From NCBI GenBank assembly GCA_963978545.1, contig OZ021725.1, positions 92,846,305 through 92,910,304 on the forward strand: DNA of 64,000 nt, in the 5' to 3' direction. Shown one piece after another: positions 11,771-22,136 of this stretch (position 1 is the first letter of the stretch; each line of letters opens with the position of its first letter). This stretch comes from Linyphia triangularis. Lineage: Eukaryota; Arthropoda; Arachnida; Araneae; Linyphiidae. Below the pieces are notes generated by a model. It ran no database searches. It was not told the origin of the DNA and was given only the letters and a program-made list of their open reading frames with translations. A program made the translations under genes and the position numbers.

Positions 11771-14350
11771 ATGATGGAAGACCAAATGAAGCAGTTGATG
11801 GAAATGATTGTTGGAATGAAGGCCCAACAGGAAACCACTGCCGCCGAAATAAAAGCTGGACAAGAATCAACCGCTGCTGAAATAAAAGCCGGACAAGAAT
11901 CAACCGCCGCTACAATCGCCGCTGGTCAAGCGCGTCAAGAAACGACAAATGCCGAACTCGCCACTACAATCGCCGCTGGTCAAGCCCGTCAAGAAACGAC
12001 AAATGCCGAACTCGCAGCTGCAATCGCCACCTGCCGAGAATCCACATCAGCAGCTATAATTGGGATTAAAGAAGAGATGAAAACCGAGCTAGCCTCAATG
12101 GTAGAATCTACAATTATGGAGACAACATCATCGGTCCTGCATTCCGTGAAAGAAGACGTTCTCATTGCTGTAAAGGATGAAATGGAAGGAAAGGTATCTA
12201 CCATAGAAAGAGAAATCACGACTGCTAGAAATGAAATGAAAGAAGAAGTTTCCACCCTGAAAAAAGAGCAGGGAAGGTTTATTGACGCTATGGAAGAGAA
12301 ACTTCGAAAACTGGAAATTCGCGGTACTGTGGCAGCTGCATCACCGAACTGGGAGGAGGTTTCCACTGCAGTTTTAGCACCACGTTCCAACATCAAAGTG
12401 GCCACTTTTGATGGAAAGTCTTCCTGGCGCGTTTATCAAACGCAGTTTGAAATTATTGCTTATGCGAATGGTTGGGACGATACTTCGAAGGCATTCCATC
12501 TCGCAGCATCTCTTCGAGGTGAAGCTGCTGACATTTTACAGATACTACCTGAAGAGAAGCGGGGAGAATTCGTGGCGCTGGCAAGTGCGTTGGAGTTAAG
12601 GTTTGGTGAGCAGCATCTTAAGGATTACAACAGACTGCAATTGAAAGTGAGACAGCAGAAGGCCAATGAAACTCTTCAAGAATTGGCATCGGATATAGAA
12701 AGACTGTCGCTCCTCGCTTTCCCTGACTGTCCCCCGGATGTACGAGACGATCTTTCTCTGCAGTATTTCATCGACGCTATTCAAGATCCCGATGTGCAGC
12801 AGGCGGTAAGGTTATCCCGAAACAAAAACCTGAAGTCGGCCCTCGTGTACGCCATGAGAGTGGAAGCCGCACAGCTAGCTTCTGGAAAAGACCGACGATA
12901 TGTGCGTGGTGCATTAGCCGAGGATTCTTCTGACTTTGTCACCAGTAAGCTTCGAGAACTGGAAAGCAAAATTGATAGAATGATGAGAAGCTATCCCGGA
13001 GCCAGGGATCGAAGGACCAGAGTCGTTTGCTGGCACTGCAAACGGGAAGGGCATTTACGACGAAACAGCCTTGATTTGAAAAAGAGAAGGGATAACACTA
13101 CCACGGATTCTCCACAACTGAATCTAAGAAGATGTCATCTCGCAGGGCAGAAGCTGCAATGTAGAACAGGTGAAGCCCCGACCAGTCGTTTCCACGCTTC
13201 ATCCCGACAAGGAGGAAACCAGGGTTTATTCGTGAAGGGGGAGATCAACGGAACTCCATGTCGTCTAATCGTCGATTCGGGAGCGAACGTAACGATCGTA
13301 AGGACGGACGTGGCTCGTCGCCTGAACAGCCGACTCCTCTACACAGCGCCCTCTGTTTCTCTACAAACTGTGTCTGGTGGTAATATCTCTGTGCATGGGA
13401 AATTGCAAGTGGACATTGCCCTTGGATTTAACACCTACAAGCACACCGTTTATGTTGCCGAAATTGTAGATCCATGCATTCTCGGACTAGACTTTTTGAA
13501 GAAAAATGGAATTACTCTGAATTTTGAGAAAAGCAAGCTGCAAACATGGAGAGACGAAGTTCCTTTGCACGATCTAGACATGAAAGAGCTGTGCGTATAT
13601 AGGATTATGGCTCATGAAGACAATGTCATAGAGAATGCTGAAGAGTCCACATCTATGAAAAGTACCTCACCAGCCTCGGAAAGAGAACCGAAGAAAGTGA
13701 CGTTGATGAAACCCTCCCAAGAAGTGGTTCATGTGGAAATGGACAAAGTTAGTGAAGAGGGAATCGACATCCGTACTCCTATTACAAGCATCGAACGGAG
13801 GTCCCGGGATCTATCAGCTGCACCCGCGGATGATTCGGACGCAATCTCAAAATCATATAATCAGCAAGACGAGGATCAGAAACTTTCACCGCTTCTGTTG
13901 GCATACGGGAGTGCAACTCACGAGACCACCGGATTTTCTCCATCTCTAACGATGTTTGGAAGAGACCTTAGGCTCCCCAGCAACCTCCTCTTTGGACAAC
14001 CACTGGACACTCCTTCCTCGCCTGTCCAGTGTCTAGATGATCTGCAGGCACGTTTGGAAGCCGTACATCGGTTCGCCAGAGAGAGAAACAACATCATGAC
14101 GGAGCGCATGAAGATCCGGTACTATGCCAAGGCCATGGACCGTTCATTCCAGGAAGGTGACAAGGTGTGGTTAGGGAACCCTAAACGTCGGAAAGGACTC
14201 TCCCCTAAGCTCCAGACGAACTGGGAAGGGCCGTATGGGGTCCTTCAGAAGATCAACGACGTCGTGGTGAGAATTCAACGGACACCTTCCTGTAAACCTA
14301 GAGTTGTACACTACAATAGGCTAGCCCCATATTATGGTAGAAGTCATTGA
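11771..14350 (+). CDS. Fused Gag-protease-integrase C-terminus polyprotein
   Basis: A single 859-codon ORF. Residues about 15-95 contain two short tandem repeats (11-residue TAAEIKAGQES and 17-residue TIAAGQARQETTNAELA) and then a long predicted coiled coil (to about 185). A Ty3-type capsid region follows (about 200-370), then a zinc-knuckle remnant CWHCKREGH at 420 that lacks the final Cys (Ser instead). A retropepsin with the active motif VDSGAN (Asp502) and the flap-end motif ILGLDF (570-575) comes next. After a short acidic linker, near residues 695-709, the frame continues directly into the integrase C-terminal part (THETTGFSPSLTMFGRDLRL, then a GPY-type module WEGPYGVL near the end). 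Reverse transcriptase, RNase H and the integrase D,D,E core are missing, yet the frame is intact. Confidence 0.93.
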   Translation: MMEDQMKQLMEMIVGMKAQQETTAAEIKAGQESTAAEIKAGQESTAATIAAGQARQETTNAELATTIAAGQARQETTNAELAAAIATCRESTSAAIIGIKEEMKTELASMVESTIMETTSSVLHSVKEDVLIAVKDEMEGKVSTIEREITTARNEMKEEVSTLKKEQGRFIDAMEEKLRKLEIRGTVAAASPNWEEVSTAVLAPRSNIKVATFDGKSSWRVYQTQFEIIAYANGWDDTSKAFHLAASLRGEAADILQILPEEKRGEFVALASALELRFGEQHLKDYNRLQLKVRQQKANETLQELASDIERLSLLAFPDCPPDVRDDLSLQYFIDAIQDPDVQQAVRLSRNKNLKSALVYAMRVEAAQLASGKDRRYVRGALAEDSSDFVTSKLRELESKIDRMMRSYPGARDRRTRVVCWHCKREGHLRRNSLDLKKRRDNTTTDSPQLNLRRCHLAGQKLQCRTGEAPTSRFHASSRQGGNQGLFVKGEINGTPCRLIVDSGANVTIVRTDVARRLNSRLLYTAPSVSLQTVSGGNISVHGKLQVDIALGFNTYKHTVYVAEIVDPCILGLDFLKKNGITLNFEKSKLQTWRDEVPLHDLDMKELCVYRIMAHEDNVIENAEESTSMKSTSPASEREPKKVTLMKPSQEVVHVEMDKVSEEGIDIRTPITSIERRSRDLSAAPADDSDAISKSYNQQDEDQKLSPLLLAYGSATHETTGFSPSLTMFGRDLRLPSNLLFGQPLDTPSSPVQCLDDLQARLEAVHRFARERNNIMTERMKIRYYAKAMDRSFQEGDKVWLGNPKRRKGLSPKLQTNWEGPYGVLQKINDVVVRIQRTPSCKPRVVHYNRLAPYYGRSH

Positions 14351-14387
14351 ATGGCTTAAGGACTTCACTGCCCGGGACGTGCAGTCT

Positions 14388-14402
14388 TTAAGAAGGGGGA
14401 AA
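14388..14402 (+). other. Polypurine tract
   Basis: A run of purines (aagaagggggaaa) lies directly against the 3' LTR, the usual plus-strand primer of LTR elements. Confidence 0.8.
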
Positions 14403-14869
14403 TGTTGCACAAATTGTCTGTATATAGTGTAAATAGTGACGTATTATTTTAAAATTCTATTGTAATTTATTTTTATCTTATTTTATTTATTAATTAATAG
14501 CGATTATACAAGTTAGAAAAAGGTGGCAACACCTAAAGTAATCGAGAAGTTTCGAGATATTTCGTTTCCGATGAATTGGCTGGAAATTTCGAGAATGTCT
14601 CACGCGCTTGTATATAAAAGACTGGAGAACGGGAAAGTTTTCAGATTGACTTTGGACTTCGATGAAAGCTTATCGCTTTGTTTACCTATTGGAGTGAGCT
14701 TGAATAATCGCTGAATTCGAAGTTATTTTTGTTGAAGCTTGTGTTGAAGCTTGAGAGTAGTTAAACTGTTGCCTGTGAATAAATTTTTGTGAGTTTTCTG
14801 AAGAGAGAATAAATACTTTTAAACCGTGAAAACTGTGCCATCATTGCCTCAGTGGAAAAATTCATAACA
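14403..14869 (+). repeat. 3' LTR
   Basis: This 467-bp copy matches the 5' LTR base for base as far as I can compare by eye, and ends at CA before the GTAT duplication. Confidence 0.95.
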
Positions 14870-14992
14870 GTATTTTATTTTTAAAGTGCTTGATAATTTC
14901 TGTAAACTGTCCTTTCACTTTTGTGAGTTTGATTTTAAAATGGAACTCATGTTTTTGGGGTTTTTTTCGTTACTTTCATACAGATTTGTTTT

Positions 14993-15056
14993 AAAATAAT
15001 TATAGTCGTAAAAAAATAATTATAGTCGTAGTAAAATAATTATAGTCGTAAAATAT
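14993..15056 (+). repeat. Short tandem repeat, 3 x ~20 bp
   Basis: Three copies of AAAATAATTATAGTCGTA in a row, just downstream of the LTR element. Confidence 0.85.
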
Positions 15057-15439
15057 AAAAAGTCGTATTACGTGGTTTGAAATGGATTTTTATATAATTA
15101 TTCTGGAAATATGATAGTGTATTTTCTTTGAGACTATTTTTACACTAGATATCGATCTCTTACATTTGATACCACCTTAACATGAATTAAACAACATAAG
15201 CTATACATGGATGAAAAAAAAAGTCTTTCCCGGAAAAAATAAAAGCAATTGTATGAAAAGTATTGGTCCTGTTAATATATGATTTTCTGAAAATTGAAAG
15301 TGTGCTAATCAAGTTTTTTTTCTCTTTTCGTACATATAAACACACTAATTACCTTAGTAAACTTCAACAAGCACCTCCTTTGTAGCTCGAAGAATCTCAA
15401 GTCGGTAATTCAGTTATTGATAAATCCCTCCCTCGTAAC

Positions 15440-15800
15440 AAAACAACTCTGGCTAATATCTCTCGTTATTGGCCAATCCCGATGTGGAGATTTGAAAAAC
15501 CGAACATTGTTACTGTTATAGGTCAATATCACCCAAAGCTGGAAAAAAATATACTAAAAGTTTTGAAATGTCGATGCTCAGTTTTAAAATTAAAATATTT
15601 ATTTATAAGAAAAAAATAAATATTTGTAAAAAGGACGGATAGCAACAAAAAAAAATATTTTGTGATATCTTTAGCATGGTTTATATTAAAAAAAAAAAAA
15701 AATTGTGTAATGGAGTGAGACTCGAGTTTCGGCCAGGATTAACCAATATTTCAGAACTTTTGTTTCGATATAGGCCAATACTGCAACGCGACTTGGGAAC
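15440..15800 (-). repeat. Interspersed repeat B, copy 2 (inverted)
   Basis: Inverted and more diverged copy. GGCCAATCCCGATGTGGA and CTCGAGTTTCGGCCAGGATT correspond to the ends of copy 1. Confidence 0.5.
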
Positions 15801-15844
15801 TGGAAAAGGGACTTGAACTTCTGAGATTTATAAAATGTGGGCTT

Positions 15845-16023
15845 GGTTGGTTGTTTTGAGATTATCTGGCACCGTCAGAAACACGAGGGCTATAATGCTC
15901 CGAAACATTCGTCATTAGACAAGCCAACATACATTTACAAACACCCATGCCTTACACCGGACTCGAACCCGCAGCCTCGCAGTCTAGAAGCTAGCACGCT
16001 AACCACTATACCGTTTGGTCGGC
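15845..16023 (-). mobile_element. tRNA-derived SINE, family 1
   Basis: Full-length minus-strand copy. The flanks share aaaatgtg(g/t)gctt (15832-15844 and 16024-16036), a 13-bp duplication with one mismatch. Confidence 0.9.
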
Positions 16024-16129
16024 AAAATGTGTGCTTGAGGAAACTGATAAGATAATTGATTTTAAACTCAATAGGTGTAAATTCAATGTCTAAGAAAAAT
16101 GCTACCCTCCGTGATAGTTTATCTCAAAT

Positions 16130-16137
16130 ATATATAT

Positions 16138-16174
<37 letters not shown>
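16130..16174 (+). repeat. (TA)n microsatellite
   Basis: About 22 TA units with one interruption, upstream of a T-rich tract and SINE family 2. Confidence 0.9.
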
Positions 16175-16175
<1 letters not shown>

Positions 16176-16247
16176 ATTTTAGTTTGGTTTGTGCCCTCAA
16201 CAACCTTTTTTTTTTTTTTTTTTTTTTCCTTCTTTTTTTTTCTTTTC

Positions 16248-16395
16248 AATGACGGATAATTAGGCCGGGTCCTAGAGCTTAACGTAGATTCCGAACCCCA
16301 ACGAAAGTCCATGCCTAACCCAAGATTTCGAACCCGGTGCCTTCGATATGCTAGACCAGAACGCTAACCCCACAGCCATCAGGTGGGCTTGGTTT
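16248..16395 (-). mobile_element. tRNA-derived SINE, family 2
   Basis: On the minus strand a tRNA-like head (box A GGGGTTAGCGTTCTGG, box B GGGTTCGAAATC) leads into a body containing GGGTTAGGCATGGACTTTCG and ending CCGTCATTG before a T-rich run. Its body is different from family 1. Confidence 0.7.
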
Positions 16396-17004
16396 GGTTG
16401 TAATAATCTGTTCTGAAGAAGCAAAATTCTTTCCCCCCTCAACCAACCGATGCTTTCTTTATTTAACTTTTTACCATCCAAGCTTATATATAGATGAAAT
16501 ATTGATGTAATAATTTGTCTATGTTTTTTTTTGTTTGATTTACGGAACACAGACAAAAAAAAAAGACTATTTTCTGAGCACCTCACCTATTTATACAACT
16601 GCCGATTACTTTCTATCTCTTCTGCAACCTGCTTCATAAACCTCCACCTTCTATTATTCCAGAAATTCTGCGTTACCTCTACTTTCGCACAACAAGATCC
16701 ATTAGAATACACCAGGATATTCGATACCCCATTCGAAAATGCATGCAACCGCGCTGCCAGACAATGAAGCAGTAAATCAGCAGTGGATCATTGCCAGGTT
16801 CCTATTCCGAGATGAAGAATGAATCCGGAATATTTTGATTCGATTTGGCGAGACACTGCACCAAAGGAGATGAGGGTGTTATTATTCTGCATTTCAAAAT
16901 ATCCGAACGGTACCGTGTTAGGAACCAAATAGAGATTGTGAAAACGAGCCTTATATTCATTTTTAAGATCTTGTTATATAAATGAGGGTTTTTTTAGTCT
17001 ACAT

Positions 17005-17723
17005 CAGCGTTAGCCAGCCCGCGGGCCAGATTTGTCCCGCGACAGATTTTCTGCGGCCCGCCGGCACCAAAAAAATTTTTTTTAAAAAATCGAATTTCAC
17101 GGCATAGTCTTTTTTTTATATATATATTATATATAATTGTTATTTACTCGAAATAATACGTGTTAACCATGCAGAACAGAGTTCTCTACTAAATGTCCGA
17201 AAAAACTCTATGAATAAGCTTTCAGCAAGGTGTTTTTCATCAAGAATAAATGCAGTAATAACTTAAATCTCATTTGGACAATTTATAAAACTGTGCAACA
17301 AATACTCCGAAAGACATTGACTCTATCAAAAATCAACTAATCGATTTCGACCTCCATCGCCTTTCAATTGATATCGACTAAAGCGGAGTTATCTGAAAGT
17401 ACAGTTTAAATACTTTTATTAAAAGTTAAGTCAGGTCGCATTGTCACGTTGAAACAAAAGATGAATTTCTTTATTGGAGTTGGATTTAATAATAAGGAAA
17501 ACTATGTATATTTTTTAATTATTTGAAAAAAAGGGAAAATAATCAAATACCAACTGCAATTTTATAAGACATAAAAAAAAATGATAATTTTTTCCAGTTT
17601 TCTGAAATGCTATACAGTGTTAAATAGATAATAATTAAAATAACATATTTTGGCATATCAGGCCCGCGATAAGCTCCAACATAAGTCATAGGGCCAGCCT
17701 CTAAAAGTTAGTGGCGAACGCTG
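17005..17723 (+). mobile_element. Non-autonomous hAT-like element, older copy
   Basis: Termini CAGCGTTAGCCAGC and GGCGAACGCTG are inverted. The 8-bp flanks gtctacat and atctacat differ at one base. Subterminal GGCCCGC/GCGGGCC-rich blocks match the copy at 40107. There is no transposase ORF. Confidence 0.75.
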
Positions 17724-17756
17724 ATCTACATGATCTTCAGGACCCGAAAATTTGGA

Positions 17757-18205
17757 TGGAAGCACGCCTTAGAGGAGCTCCGTGTAAGGATCATTACCTA
17801 TACTCGCTATGTTACAATCTTCTAGCCTAGTTCATTTAGAAACTACTTAGTACAAAACCCTGAGATTTGGTGAGTAGGTACGAAAATTATCACTTAATGA
17901 AAAGTCATAAATTGTTTTCATTGAATGCATATTTATTATAAAGGATAATTTAAAAAAAAAAAAGAGGCTTAAGACTATCACAGATGGCACCACTGCATAG
18001 ACATTGACGCAAGGATTTCAAATATAAAATATATTAGACACTATTTTCGAATTTTTAATTTATGTCATCTCATTAAGTGATCATTTTCGTACCTACTCAC
18101 CAAATTTCAAGTTTTTTATGCAAAAAAGTTTCTAATTGTAACAGAGAGTCCAGGGTATGATCCTTCCTATAAATTCCTCTTAAGCCGGAAGCCCGATTGC
18201 AGTGT
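17757..18205 (+). repeat. Fold-back element, ~440 bp
   Basis: The inner arms AAATTTGGTGAGTAGGTACG… and …CGTACCTACTCACCAAATTT are near-perfect; the outer arms (AAGGATCAT…TGTTACAAT) are more diverged. It begins about 25 bases after the older hAT copy. Confidence 0.8.
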
Positions 18206-20968
18206 GTCACACATGATATCAAACATTTTCCAACTAAAATACTTAAAATATTACTTGTTTTCAAAGTAAACTGAATGTTATGAAATATTAAAACAAATTG
18301 TAAGAACACCTCTTTATTGCAATTTTTTGTATAACTAAGCATTCGTCAAGTTTAAATCGATACTTTAGTTCAAGAAGGTTACAACTCATATTATGTTTAC
18401 ATAAAAAAGTTAAATATGCAAATAGTACGAGTAATCTCAAATTAATTTGAGATGTATAAGTTTAAAAACATATCATTTAGAAAAGAACTGAAGAAAAGGG
18501 TGATTTACAATCCCCCCCCCCCCATTTGGCTTCACAGTCTCATACAGTAATTACTAATTAGGCCCTTGTGATTATTATATTTCTAATCCACTTTAAAATT
18601 ATTGAGTAATGAAACCTGTTCCATCTTGAACCAAATGATAGCGTGCTCATATATTGTACACATACATCACTATTGGCTTATACATCATTCCTTTGAAAAA
18701 CTTTTTTTTTTTAAATAATCAGAGAGGGTTGTAAATTATATTGGAAAAATTAACAACTTGTCTGAGGTATAATTCTTTTCTATCGAGTTTTCTATAGTAA
18801 TAAATTACTAAGAGTAGCAATAATTTCAATTTAAAATATTTAGTTATTGTGTCGAATGACTTTTGCCTTTAGCTATTGTGCGGATATATTTTATCCTGCG
18901 GTATTTATAGATTTGTTGTTTTCGTAATGAATATTTATTGTTTATTTTTAAAAAAGTTTAAGCTATCTTTTCGCTTATTTGGCATTTACACCATGTGAAA
19001 ACACTATTATACAAGTATAAAAATATTCATGAAAACTTGAAAGATCTGAATGATATAAAGTTAAGTATCAAATTTGCTGTTGCACTGAGAGGACTTCTGT
19101 CATTATGTCAAAAAACTAAGTTACCGGCTTCCACTTTTGAGAAAAAATTCGAAAAGAATCAACAATACTCTTTGCGATACTATTATAAAGCAATATAATT
19201 ATAAGAACAGATTTTTTTGTTACCGCTTACAATAACATTCTACATTTCTCAGAGATGTTTATGGAATTGTGTTCTACAATTTTTAACTGGCATGATTTAG
19301 TTTCCTATGCATGATAATAAAACGGAAATTTTCAAAAAAACTCTTTCATTCAACCACAGGCAAAATTTTTGTAATACGAAGCTGTAGACTATTTTAAATG
19401 TTCATACATAGTATAAATAGCATTTGAAAATGTCGTTGTAAAGAAACGTACTTAAAGTGAACAGAGACTCTTCTTTATGAAACGAAATTCTCATAAAAAC
19501 GTTGATGTGTATCTTAATAAAAACTATATAATCCCGAACATACACGATTACCCCAGTGTTCTGCGTTTCATATTAGCATGTAATGGCAGGAATTGATGAA
19601 AACGTAAAAGCACTGCGGAAATAAACAACATAATTGCGTCGTATTCTTTGAAACATCTGGATAACAATAGCATATAGGTCAAATCATGCATGTAACATGA
19701 GTAACTCGCTCGACTCATGTTTTTTGTTTCAAAGTATACTTAATGCGGGATATTTTTTATATCGTATCAGGACATTTTTGTAGAACAGCAACAATATTTA
19801 CAAAATGCGATGTAAGACATTTTTGTCTAGTGCATCCCATTCAAAAAATGAATGAGAAGTATTTTAACTAATATAAAAGCATAAGAAGAAGATAGAAACA
19901 TAGAAAAAAAAATCTAAAAACGTTCAAGCTCGTCAGTCATTAGGGCTATTTTAATTTTTAAAAAATTAACTCTATTTCCATAGATATAAGAATCTCGTAT
20001 CACTTGCCTTCAAGTGGAGGAAAAAAAACGCACAAAAAAAAATATCCGAAAGATTGTTAAATATATGCTAAAAGTCTCTTTAAATCCATGTGTATCGTTT
20101 CGATTTTTATAATTATGTACAAAACTTAGTTCTTAATGGGGGTGGGGGTCATCTATTAGTTTATTTAAGGAAAATTTCTCAAAACTTTAAACACACATTT
20201 TCAACATGTTAATTTTAGTATTTTACATACCATATTTTAATAATTTACATAAATCCTTCATTACCGTATGATAAAAAAATGTTGGGTCTGGGAAGAGTGA
20301 GGAGGGGGGGGGGGGATTGATTCAACGATTATGATTCTAGAGAGTAAAAAATATATTTATCAAATATTACAAATTTCTTTATTTATTAGTAATTTGCATT
20401 AAAAGTATAGTTAAATCAACAGTTGCATGTTACTTATGCTTGGACCCTAACAAAATATTGTTTAAAGAAACGTTAATATAATATATATTAATTATATATT
20501 AATTTTATATTTAAACGTTAATATAATATATATAATTATATTATATATATTATTATATATTATTTATATTACCTAAAAAAAAGATGTTGGATTTAAACGT
20601 AGTTGGTCATTTTCTGGTCCTAACCTCGATCGCAAACTATTCATTGAAACTTTTCGAAAATTTTTACTAATTTCAAATAGAGTATAATACTATAAGGTTA
20701 CAATTAAAATTTAAATTTGTATCCTGTTTTAATATTATATAGCTCTTTATAACAAAAAATACAATATACTTTTTATTTTTTTTAAAAAAAAAGAAGAAAA
20801 AACTTCCATATTATAAGGATAATTTCTGTTTTTTTCTTCTATCTATTAGAACGAAGTCAGCTTTAGGATTTGTTTTGCGAACTGTACATTGCGTGCTCTA
20901 ATCGGGCTCTAATCGACAATTTTTTTGAAAATTTTAATTTTAATTTCTCCTTCTTACATATATTAAAA

Positions 20969-20969
<1 letters not shown>
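18206..20969. other. No gene seen
   Basis: Holds a C12 run (18512-18523), a G12 run (20304-20315) and an AT-only inverted region (20460-20570). A 67-codon frame at 18995 has no recognisable features. Confidence 0.45.

Positions 20970-21055
<86 letters not shown>
20970..21055 (+). repeat. (TA)n microsatellite
   Basis: About 42 uninterrupted TA units directly next to repeat A copy 2. Confidence 0.95.
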
Positions 21056-21057
<2 letters not shown>

Positions 21058-21330
21058 CCCCCTTTTTTTTTCAGAAAGTATTTGACATAGAAGCCTATTT
21101 TTTTTTCAGTGCATTTAGCAGACACTTGTTATTCTACTGAAGTTAGCTTTTGATTGTGATTCATTTACTTTTTTTTTTTTTTTTTTTTTCCGTGGAAGTC
21201 ACTTAAATTTGTTAAAAATTACAAGTTTGTCTTTGTCGAAATAAATCGAAACAAAAAATACTTTTAGAATGACAACAAAACATCTCTTAAATATATACTG
21301 ATACATGATAGGATTATGTAGTAAAAATTT
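21056..21330 (+). repeat. Interspersed repeat A, copy 2, without SINE
   Basis: The partner of the repeat at the window start. It holds gacatagaagccta (21084-21097) uninterrupted, the unoccupied form of the site where the SINE at 223-387 sits. Confidence 0.75.
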
Positions 21331-22042
21331 TAGGAAGATAGTTTGTGTAGTTTTTCTAAGAAAAAGGTACATGAATAATGAAAAATGTAGTTTTGAGAAA
21401 AACGCATTTTAAAGAAAACTTTTCTTATACTAATAGTTACGATTTTTGTATTAAAAAATACTTCTAGTTGCGGTATTATTACAATTGAGGTATCCTTTTA
21501 AAGGGGAGAGTTTAAATTTTGATAAACAATAATAAACTCAAAATCGATTATTTATAAATTACAGGGCACCAACTCCCCCTAAAGAATCACATGTTTAATT
21601 GTATTGTAAATAATAACCAATCTACGAAGACAGTGTCTAAATAAAGTATAATATAACTAAATAAATATAGCATCAAATTTTAAGTACTTTCAGCATATTT
21701 TTTGCTATTTGAACAATGTTTTCGAAAGACTTCAAAACAATAAAGCACTAAAATTTTGCAGCTGCGACTGAACATACGCATTCACACACACACACACTAC
21801 ATTTGAGACCTAATAATAATCAATTATCCTTATAGTAAAAGCTCATTGAAATCTGTAATCTTATTCTACTTCAATATTTTTATTCGCTTTACCTTTAGCC
21901 ATCTTTTGTTGTACATAGAACTTACACAAAAACACACTGAGCTTAATATTACCGACAAATTTCTATGCAAATATTCATTTGTTTGAAAAATTATTGGCTT
22001 CAGTTTTAGGTCGACATTCCAGACTTCTAATTTCTATTTTAG

Positions 22043-22067
22043 ATCGCCTGATTGGAGCAGATGAAGT
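22043..22067 (+). other. SLC8B1: NCLX 5' UTR portion of the exon carrying the start codon
   Basis: An acceptor (tttctattttag, ending 22042) precedes this stretch, so at least one non-coding exon should lie upstream. The TGA at 22062-22064 is in frame with the ATG at 22068. A second ATG at 22061 is in another frame and stops after about 24 codons, making it a short overlapping upstream ORF. Confidence 0.6.
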
Positions 22068-22136
22068 ATGACGGAAGAACCAACTTTTTTATTCCCAGAT
22101 GGCAACGCCACGTACCCATTCGACCTCAATGCTGAG
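22068..22136 (+). CDS. SLC8B1: NCLX coding exon 1 (residues 1-23)
   Basis: This exon encodes the N-terminus from MTEEPTFLFPDG on, with one N-glycosylation sequon (Asn13-Ala-Thr). It ends GAG|GTAAGT in phase 0. No hydrophobic signal or basic transit peptide is present. Confidence 0.85.

Larger units (their letters stand above)
11254..14869 (+). mobile_element. Non-autonomous Ty3-like LTR retrotransposon, complete with TSD
   Basis: Two 467-bp LTRs (11254-11720 and 14403-14869), each starting TG and ending CA, flank a 2.7-kb interior. I found no difference between them. The insertion is bounded by a 4-bp duplication, GTAT (11250-11253 and 14870-14873). A tRNA-Leu-type primer site follows the first LTR and a purine tract precedes the second. 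The interior encodes one ORF with gag, protease and the integrase tail, but reverse transcriptase, RNase H and the integrase catalytic core are absent. The identical LTRs imply recent insertion, so enzymes must have been supplied by a relative elsewhere. Confidence 0.95.

Noticed and set aside
11989..12405. 138-codon minus-strand ORF inside gag
   Set aside because: Opposite strand of the retrotransposon coding region.
18995..19198. 67-codon ORF
   Set aside because: It is Lys-rich and AT-rich with no motif, no splice context and no second copy; chance in AT-rich DNA.
20460..20570. AT-only palindromic region as an origin or regulatory hairpin
   Set aside because: Simple AT repeats produce such symmetry by chance; no other evidence.
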